From positions 1-29,717 of the forward strand of contig JBDNFP010000448.1 of assembly GCA_041689775.1 (NCBI GenBank): 29,717 nt of DNA, given 5' to 3'. Below the pieces are notes generated by a model, which was given only the letters and a program-made list of their open reading frames with translations, ran no database searches and was not told where the DNA came from. Every line of letters begins with the position of its first letter. The first letter of the stretch is position 1. Source of the stretch: JBDNFP01 sp041689775. Its GTDB lineage: Bacteria > Bacteroidota > Bacteroidia > Cytophagales > Spirosomataceae. A program made the position numbers and the translations under genes. This document shows positions 25,254 through 29,717 of this stretch, piece by piece.

Positions 25254-25290
25254 AAAAACCTGATAATCAACAGATTATCAGGTTTTTTTT
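25254..25290 (+). terminator. Terminator after tRNA-Pro
   Basis: A stem AAAACCTGATAATC / GATTATCAGGTTTT (about 25255-25268 with 25273-25286), loop AACA, and an eight-base T-run. It lies nine bases after the tRNA. Confidence 0.92.
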
Positions 25291-25606
25291 GTCATGAAGT
25301 TAAAACAAAATAACATAGTTAAAACATTCGGGTGTGTTTCTTTGCATCAATTTGATCCGGGTTAGCACTAAAATAAATTCCCTAAACTTCGCAAGTAGTG
25401 GCTAAACGACTAGCGCTTTATAAGGGTAGCCGTAATAACTGCTGTAATAGGCGAGAAGACATGTAAGGTGATGGGTTGACGGGTGGATCCAGCTGAGCAA
25501 GGCGTAGGAAAGTTTTATCTACCACTTTATTACCAATACCGCTAAGAAAGTCCTATTTTTAAAGCCCCAATCGTTCTATCCGTACCCTTCAAACCACACT
25601 GAAAAC
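25291..25606. other. Intergenic region between tRNA-Pro and the type I restriction-modification locus
   Basis: About 315 bases with no supported gene. It should contain the promoter for the hsdM operon, but no unambiguous -33/-7 pair was found. No direct repeat of the tRNA 3' end was seen here or further right in the window. Confidence 0.4.
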
Positions 25607-25726
25607 ATGACCCTCCAAAAATTAGCCTCCTGGCGTGCCTCCTTCGATCTCTATGCTCAACCGTACTACACAAAACCTATGGAGTACACCTCGCTATCAG
25701 AGGTAGCCAACTACTACACTATATAA
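25607..25726 (+). CDS. Possible 39-residue small protein upstream of hsdM
   Basis: An ATG-started open frame (MTLQKLASWRASFDLYAQPY, then YTKPMEYTSLSEVANYYTI) ending with TAA at 25724-25726, 27 bases before the hsdM ATG and on the same strand. The composition looks protein-like (amphipathic, aromatic-rich) and it sits where a leader or small regulator of the operon might be. I recognise no family. It could equally be chance or a remnant. Confidence 0.3.
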   Translation: MTLQKLASWRASFDLYAQPYYTKPMEYTSLSEVANYYTI

Positions 25727-25753
25727 TGTCAACAACTAAGCATCCCCCCACCC

Positions 25754-28117
25754 ATGGACCAACGAGTACATAATCAACTGGTAAGCTTTATTTGGAGTAT
25801 TGCGGACGACTGCCTCCGCGACGTTTACGTGCGGGGCAAGTACCGCGACGTAATTCTACCCATGGTGGTGTTGCGCCGCCTCGATGCCCTACTAGAACCC
25901 TCCAAGGATGCCGTCATGGAAGAGCTGGCTTTCCAGCGCGACGAAGCGAAGTTTACCGAATGGGACGAAAACGGACTCCGACAGGCTTCCGGCTACGTGT
26001 TCTACAACACCAGCCCCTGGACGCTGCAACGCCTGAAAGATACCGCCACCAACAACCAGCAGATTTTGCTGGCTAACTTCGAGGATTACATCAACGGATT
26101 CAGCCCCAACGTGCTCGAAATCGTGGATAAGTTCAAGCTCAGAAGCCAAATCCGGCACATGGCCGCCAAGGATGTGCTGCTGAACGTGATCGAGAAATTC
26201 ACCTCGCCCTACATCAATCTTACGCCTTTTGAGAAACTTGACCCCGAAGGCCGCAAACTTCCCGCCCTCACCAACCTGGGCATGGGCTATGTATTTGAGG
26301 AGTTGATCCGGAAGTTTAACGAAGAAAACAACGAGGAAGCCGGAGAACACTTTACCCCCCGCGAGGTAATTGACCTCATGACGCACATTATTTTTGAACC
26401 CGTCAAAGACAGTCTACCTCCGGTGATGACGATTTACGATCCGGCCTGCGGAAGCGGTGGAATGCTCACCGAATCGCAGAACTTTGTGAAGGAGGAGGAG
26501 GGCGTAATCCAAGCCAAGGGCGATGTGTACCTTTTCGGCAAGGAAATCAACGACGAAACCTACGCCATCTGTAAGTCCGACATGATGATCAAAGGCAACG
26601 ATCCCGAGAATATCCGGGTAGGCTCTACGCTCAGCACCAACGAATTTGCGGGAAAAAGCTTTGACTTCATGCTCTCCAACCCACCCTACGGTAAATCGTG
26701 GAGTAGTGAGCAGCGGTACATCAAGGACGGTAAGAACATCATCGACCCGCGTTTTCAGATCCGGCTCAAAGACTACTGGGGCCAAGAAGAAGACGCCGAC
26801 GCCACACCCCGCTCGTCGGACGGACAATTGCTGTTTCTGATGGAAATGGTGTCCAAGATGAAGGCCCTCAATAAAAGCCCCTACGGCTCGCGTATTGCCT
26901 CGGTGCATAATGGGAGTAGCCTCTTTACGGGCGATGCCGGGGGCGGCGAGAGCAACATCCGCCGCTATATCATCGAAAACGACTGGCTGGAAGCCATCGT
27001 GCAGCTACCCAACAACCTGTTTTACAATACGGGCATTACCACCTACATCTGGATTCTGAGCAACCACAAGGTACCCCATCGCCGGGGCAAGGTGCAGCTC
27101 ATCGACGCCGGACAACTCTACCGCAAGCTGCGCAAAAACCTGGGGAACAAAAACTGCGAGTTTGCGCCCGAGCATATCCGCGAGATTGTGGAAGTGTATA
27201 CCGACCTCCGCTCCGTGGAACGGACGGGCGAGGAGGGTATCGCCGCGCAGGTGTTCGACAATAGCGATTTTGGCTACTACAAGGTAACCATCGAACGCCC
27301 CAAGCGCCTGAAAGCGCAGTTTCGTGCCGACCTCATCGCCGACCTCCGCTACGACAAGTACCTGCGTGAGCCTATGGAATGGGCCTACGGGGAGTTTGGC
27401 AACGAGCTATACACCCAACTGACCAAACACGTCCCGGCTCTGAAAGCCTGGTGCGAAAAACAGGAGCTAGACCTGACCACCAAGCAGCAGAAGATACTGT
27501 TCAGTGCGGATACCTGGCGCAAGCAACTCGACCTGCTCAACGCGGCCACGGCCCTCATGCAGGCCGTGGGCACCGACGAGTACCGCGATTTCAATGTGTT
27601 TAGGGATAAAGTAGACTCCGCCCTGAAAGCCGCCAAGCTGAAACTCTCGGCCTCGGAGAAGAACGCCATCCTGAACGCCGTGAGCTGGTACGATGCCGAA
27701 GCCGAAAAGGTAGTGAAGGGCACCTCCAAGCTGAACGCCGAAAAACTGGAACAACTGTTGACCTACCTGGGCTGCACCGAAGCCGGAGCGGCGGCTCCCG
27801 ACCTGCCTGACTTTGGCTATTACCCTACCAGCCGCAAAGGCGAGTACACCGAGTACGAAACCGAAAGCGACCTCCGCGACACCGAGAATGTACCCTTGAA
27901 AGAGGAGATACACGCCTACTTCCTCCGTGAAGTGAAGCCCCACGTGGCCGAAGCCTGGATCAACCTCGGTGCCACCAAGATCGGCTACGAGATCAGCTTC
28001 AACAAGTACTTCTACCGCCATACGCCGCTGCGGAGCCTGGAAGACGTAACAACCGATATACTGGCTCTGGAAGAAGAAAGCGATGGTCTAATCCGTGAAA
28101 TATTGGGATTTGTTTGA
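25754..28117 (+). CDS. hsdM: Type I restriction-modification system, N6-adenine DNA methyltransferase subunit HsdM
   Basis: A 787-residue protein. The N-terminal HsdM helical domain (about 1-165) is followed by the SAM-dependent methyltransferase domain: EHFTPREVIDLMTHII (about 198-213), SAM motif DPACGSGGML (229-238) and catalytic motif IV NPPYG (309-313). QLPNNLFYNTGITTYIWIL is a further family block. The C-terminal extension beyond residue 500 makes it longer than E. coli HsdM (529) and fits the longer HsdM subfamily. It methylates adenine in the bipartite site read by HsdS and is part of the restriction complex with HsdR (not in the window). The gene is noticeably richer in GC than its flanks. 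Its last codons and stop fall within a GGATT-type repeat unit. Confidence 0.96.
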   Translation: MDQRVHNQLVSFIWSIADDCLRDVYVRGKYRDVILPMVVLRRLDALLEPSKDAVMEELAFQRDEAKFTEWDENGLRQASGYVFYNTSPWTLQRLKDTATNNQQILLANFEDYINGFSPNVLEIVDKFKLRSQIRHMAAKDVLLNVIEKFTSPYINLTPFEKLDPEGRKLPALTNLGMGYVFEELIRKFNEENNEEAGEHFTPREVIDLMTHIIFEPVKDSLPPVMTIYDPACGSGGMLTESQNFVKEEEGVIQAKGDVYLFGKEINDETYAICKSDMMIKGNDPENIRVGSTLSTNEFAGKSFDFMLSNPPYGKSWSSEQRYIKDGKNIIDPRFQIRLKDYWGQEEDADATPRSSDGQLLFLMEMVSKMKALNKSPYGSRIASVHNGSSLFTGDAGGGESNIRRYIIENDWLEAIVQLPNNLFYNTGITTYIWILSNHKVPHRRGKVQLIDAGQLYRKLRKNLGNKNCEFAPEHIREIVEVYTDLRSVERTGEEGIAAQVFDNSDFGYYKVTIERPKRLKAQFRADLIADLRYDKYLREPMEWAYGEFGNELYTQLTKHVPALKAWCEKQELDLTTKQQKILFSADTWRKQLDLLNAATALMQAVGTDEYRDFNVFRDKVDSALKAAKLKLSASEKNAILNAVSWYDAEAEKVVKGTSKLNAEKLEQLLTYLGCTEAGAAAPDLPDFGYYPTSRKGEYTEYETESDLRDTENVPLKEEIHAYFLREVKPHVAEAWINLGATKIGYEISFNKYFYRHTPLRSLEDVTTDILALEEESDGLIREILGFV

Positions 28118-28298
28118 TTTCTGGATTTTGGGATTTTGGGATTTTTTTTCTAATCCTGTAATCCCCCAATCCAACGAATCCCAATACGTACACTGTCAGA
28201 ATTAGGATTTTTGGGATTTGTTTGATTTTGGGATTGTTTGATTTTTTCTTTTATTAATCCTGAAATCCCTCAATCCCACGAATCCAAATGCGTACATT
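28103..28298. repeat. Two imperfect tandem copies of a palindromic GGATT/AATCC repeat
   Basis: Copy 1 covers about 28103-28193 and copy 2 about 28211-28298. Both begin with the identical 18 bases TTGGGATTTGTTTGATTT and end ACGAATCCnAATnCGTACA. In each, a GGATTTTGGGATT half is followed by a T-run and an AATCCTGnAATCCCnCAATCC half, forming an imperfect hairpin. Copy 1 includes the last codons and stop of hsdM. Copy 2 abuts the GxxExxY gene. Confidence 0.85.
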
Positions 28299-28311
28299 AT
28301 TTCTAAAAACT

Positions 28312-28719
28312 ATGAAGGAGGAAATTAACGATGACCTAACCTACCGGATTATTGGCTGTGCTATGAAGGTACATGCTGTGCTTGGAAATGGCTTCCAAGA
28401 GGTGATCTACCAGCGAGCTTTGGCCATCGAAATGGCAAATCAGGGGCTGTCGTTTCAGCGGGAACTTGAAATGCCCCTTTTCTACGACGGACAATCCATT
28501 GGTAGCCGGCGGGTGGATTTTCTGGTGGAACAAAAAGTAATGGTGGAGCTGAAAGCCTTGATAAAAATGGAGGATGTGCACCTGGCCCAGGGGCTTAATT
28601 ATCTCGTAGCCTATAAGGTAGACCTGGGGCTACTCCTGAACTTCGGTGCCCAAAGTCTGGAAGTAAAAAGGCTCCGGCACCCCAAAAACAAACTAAATCC
28701 TAATGCAAAATCCCCTTAA
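28312..28719 (+). CDS. GxxExxY family protein (PD-(D/E)XK-like fold)
   Basis: A 135-residue protein with the name-giving motif GFQEVIY (in AVLGNGFQEVIYQRALAIEM) and the rest of the family pattern: ELEMPLFYDGQSIGSRRVDF, then LVEQKVMVELKAL, LAQGLNYLVAYKVDLGLLLN, FGAQSLEVKRL. The RVDFLV...VELKA layout resembles a PD-(D/E)XK nuclease core (D and ExK). The biochemical role is unknown. ATG 28312 (MKEEINDDLTYRII) matches the family start; an in-frame ATG at 28288 lies within the repeat unit. Its end overlaps an upstream in-frame start of hsdS. It is wedged between hsdM and hsdS with repeats on both sides, so it looks like an insert into the operon. Confidence 0.9.
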   Translation: MKEEINDDLTYRIIGCAMKVHAVLGNGFQEVIYQRALAIEMANQGLSFQRELEMPLFYDGQSIGSRRVDFLVEQKVMVELKALIKMEDVHLAQGLNYLVAYKVDLGLLLNFGAQSLEVKRLRHPKNKLNPNAKSP

Positions 28720-28765
28720 TAACCCATCTCATTCTCAATCTAATCAAAGTCAAGACTCAAATACT

Positions 28766-28805
28766 AATCCCCAAATCCCATCATCCCCAAAATCCCAATT
28801 CAGAC
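28766..28805 (+). repeat. AATCC-type repeat copy at the hsdS 5' end
   Basis: A 40-base sequence (AATCCCCAAATCCCATCATC, then CCCAAAATCCCAATTCAGAC). It recurs with three differences, all C/A, at 29486-29525, exactly 720 bases downstream. It translates in the hsdS frame as NPQIPSSPKSQFR and lies just before the favoured hsdS start. Confidence 0.9.
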
Positions 28806-28807
28806 CA

Positions 28808-29717
28808 ATGGAAGCCATACAGAATACTACTGAAATGGAGAGGTACCCTGCGTACAAGGCTTCCGGCGTCGAATGGCTCGGGGAGGTACCTGAGCATTGG
28901 GAGCTTACAAGATTAGGTACCAGATTTGAAGAAAGGAGAACAAAGGTTTCCGATAAAGACTTCCCACCGCTTTCTGTTACAAAAAACGGTATTGTACCTC
29001 AATTGGATAATGCCGCAAAAACCAACGATGGAGACAACCGTAAACTAGTCAAAGAAGGTGATTTTGTAATTAATAGTCGCTCTGACAGAAAGGGGTCAAG
29101 TGGAATTGCTTTTGAAGATGGTTCAGTATCATTGATAAATATTGTGATGGAACCCAAAAACATCCATCCAATTTACTGTAACTATTTGCTCAAAAGTTAT
29201 GCCTTTATTGAAGAGTTTTATCGGATGGGACACGGAATAGTAGCGGATTTGTGGACTACCCGGTATGACGAAATGAAGGCTATAACGATTGGAATCCCGC
29301 CCCTTCCCGAACAAACCGCCATTGCCAACTTCTTAGACCGCAAAACTGCCCAGGTCGATACCGCCATCCGCATCAAGGAGCGGCAAATCGAACTCCTGAA
29401 AGAGCGGCGGCAAATCCTGATTCACCAGGCCGTGACAAGGGGTCTGCATTGGGATTCGTCGGATGAAAGGATGACAGGATTAGATAATCCCAAAATCCAA
29501 TCATCCCAAAAATCCCAATTCAGACATAGTGGCGTGGACTGGATTGGGGAGATTCCGGCGCACTGGGAGGTGACATCTATTAATTACGCAATCAATGCTG
29601 TAGGAGACGTCGATCACTACATGCCTCAAACTGTTGAAAGTGGTGTACCATACATTATGACAGGAGATTTAGAAGATTTTGCAAGTGAGATAAATTTTGA
29701 AGGTTGTAAGAAAGTAA
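28808..29717 (+). CDS. hsdS: Type I restriction-modification specificity subunit HsdS (partial, runs off the right edge)
   Basis: An open frame to the window end (303 codons visible). The first target-recognition half starts KASGVEWLGEVPEHWELTRL and ends in the conserved spacer PPLPEQTAIANFLDRKTAQV, then IELLKERRQILIHQAVTRGL. The second half begins HSGVDWIGEIPAHWEVTSIN. HsdS reads the bipartite DNA target for HsdM and HsdR; each half supplies one recognition domain. Start choice is uncertain: ATG 28808 is preferred, 28835 (MERYPAYKASGVEW) is equally plausible, and 28703 is in frame but adds an Asn/Gln/Ser/Pro-rich leader made largely of repeat sequence. The linker between the halves, NPKIQSSQKSQFR, is encoded by the second repeat copy. 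Confidence 0.93.
   Translation, partial: MEAIQNTTEMERYPAYKASGVEWLGEVPEHWELTRLGTRFEERRTKVSDKDFPPLSVTKNGIVPQLDNAAKTNDGDNRKLVKEGDFVINSRSDRKGSSGIAFEDGSVSLINIVMEPKNIHPIYCNYLLKSYAFIEEFYRMGHGIVADLWTTRYDEMKAITIGIPPLPEQTAIANFLDRKTAQVDTAIRIKERQIELLKERRQILIHQAVTRGLHWDSSDERMTGLDNPKIQSSQKSQFRHSGVDWIGEIPAHWEVTSINYAINAVGDVDHYMPQTVESGVPYIMTGDLEDFASEINFEGCKKV
29486..29525 (+). repeat. AATCC-type repeat copy between the two recognition halves of hsdS
   Basis: In-frame second copy of the repeat at 28766-28805 (37 of 40 bases identical). It is preceded by GGATGAAAGGATGACAGGATT, with GGATTA-GA-TAATCC forming a palindrome at 29478-29491. It encodes NPKIQSSQKSQFR directly before the second HsdS half. Confidence 0.9.

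Noticed and set aside
25122..25313. 63-codon open frame across the tRNA-Pro gene
   Set aside because: It runs through a cloverleaf-folding tRNA and its terminator, and begins at the -33 box; non-coding.
25892..28021. Long minus-strand open frames opposite hsdM (for example 25892-26386, 26414-26908, 27467-28021)
   Set aside because: These are antisense shadows of a GC-rich gene. They are low in recognisable motifs, have skewed composition, and hsdM is unambiguous on the plus strand.
28103..28298. GGATT-rich repeats considered as a degenerate CRISPR array
   Set aside because: Repeat halves are unevenly spaced and palindromic, with no unique spacers of constant length and no cas genes.
28703..28807. 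Upstream in-frame ATG of hsdS at 28703 as the true start
   Set aside because: The extra 35 residues are Asn/Gln/Ser/Pro-rich, partly encoded by repeat sequence, and overlap the GxxExxY gene. HsdS proteins usually start just before the SGVEWLGE block. Kept as an alternative only.

Overview
The window reads as chromosomal DNA of a Bacteroidota bacterium, most likely of the order Cytophagales (Spirosomaceae/Cytophagaceae-like). Reasons: a secreted multidomain protein ending in a type IX secretion (T9SS) sorting domain, a Wzi/RemB-like outer-membrane barrel, a large TonB-dependent receptor with a carboxypeptidase-regulatory-like N-terminal domain, recurrent Bacteroidota-type promoters (TTG, about 20 bases, TAnnTTTG), and almost no Shine-Dalgarno signals. 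The genus cannot be fixed from sequence alone.

Layout. 1-539: gene-poor, with a possible transposase 5' end at the left edge. 540-2030: SLC13/DASS-type anion transporter with one altered SNT motif. 2093-3625: two toxin-antitoxin modules, YefM/YoeB-like and antitoxin/Doc. 3697-6576: an Ada-like AraC-HTH/alkyltransferase fusion, then the translational GTPase TypA. 6672-8058: Nudix hydrolase (-) and a ThuA-domain secreted protein (+). 8051-10431: gmhA and the Wzi/RemB-like barrel (both -), divergent from upp. 11301-14345: TonB-dependent receptor (-) with an unusual Ala-rich insert. 14482-15516: a DUF3089 lipoprotein gene broken by two compensating frameshifts. 15576-18247: mannose-1-phosphate guanylyltransferase, thiL (-) and a small lipoprotein (-). 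18407-19476: a cytochrome b5-like protein translationally coupled to a BadF-type kinase. 19520-24382: a 1620-residue T9SS cargo with an N-terminal GH-A/GH42-like domain and nine cadherin-like (CADG/He_PIG) repeats. 25173-25246: tRNA-Pro(GGG). 25607 to the end: a type I restriction-modification locus (small ORF, hsdM, a GxxExxY gene, 5' part of hsdS); hsdR is not in the window.

Functional themes. Several genes bear on the envelope and surface polysaccharide: GmhA (heptose), ManC (GDP-mannose), the Wzi/RemB barrel, the TonB receptor and the T9SS cargo. The right end is an accessory defence locus next to a tRNA gene. It is marked by a family of GGATT/AATCC palindromic repeats that lie at the hsdM tail, in front of the GxxExxY gene and, in frame, before each target-recognition half of hsdS. 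That repeat-delimited arrangement is the most interesting structure here. Other points worth checking are the compensated DUF3089 frameshifts, the Ala-rich receptor insert and the A-B-A'-B' plus triplet repeat history of the giant secreted protein.
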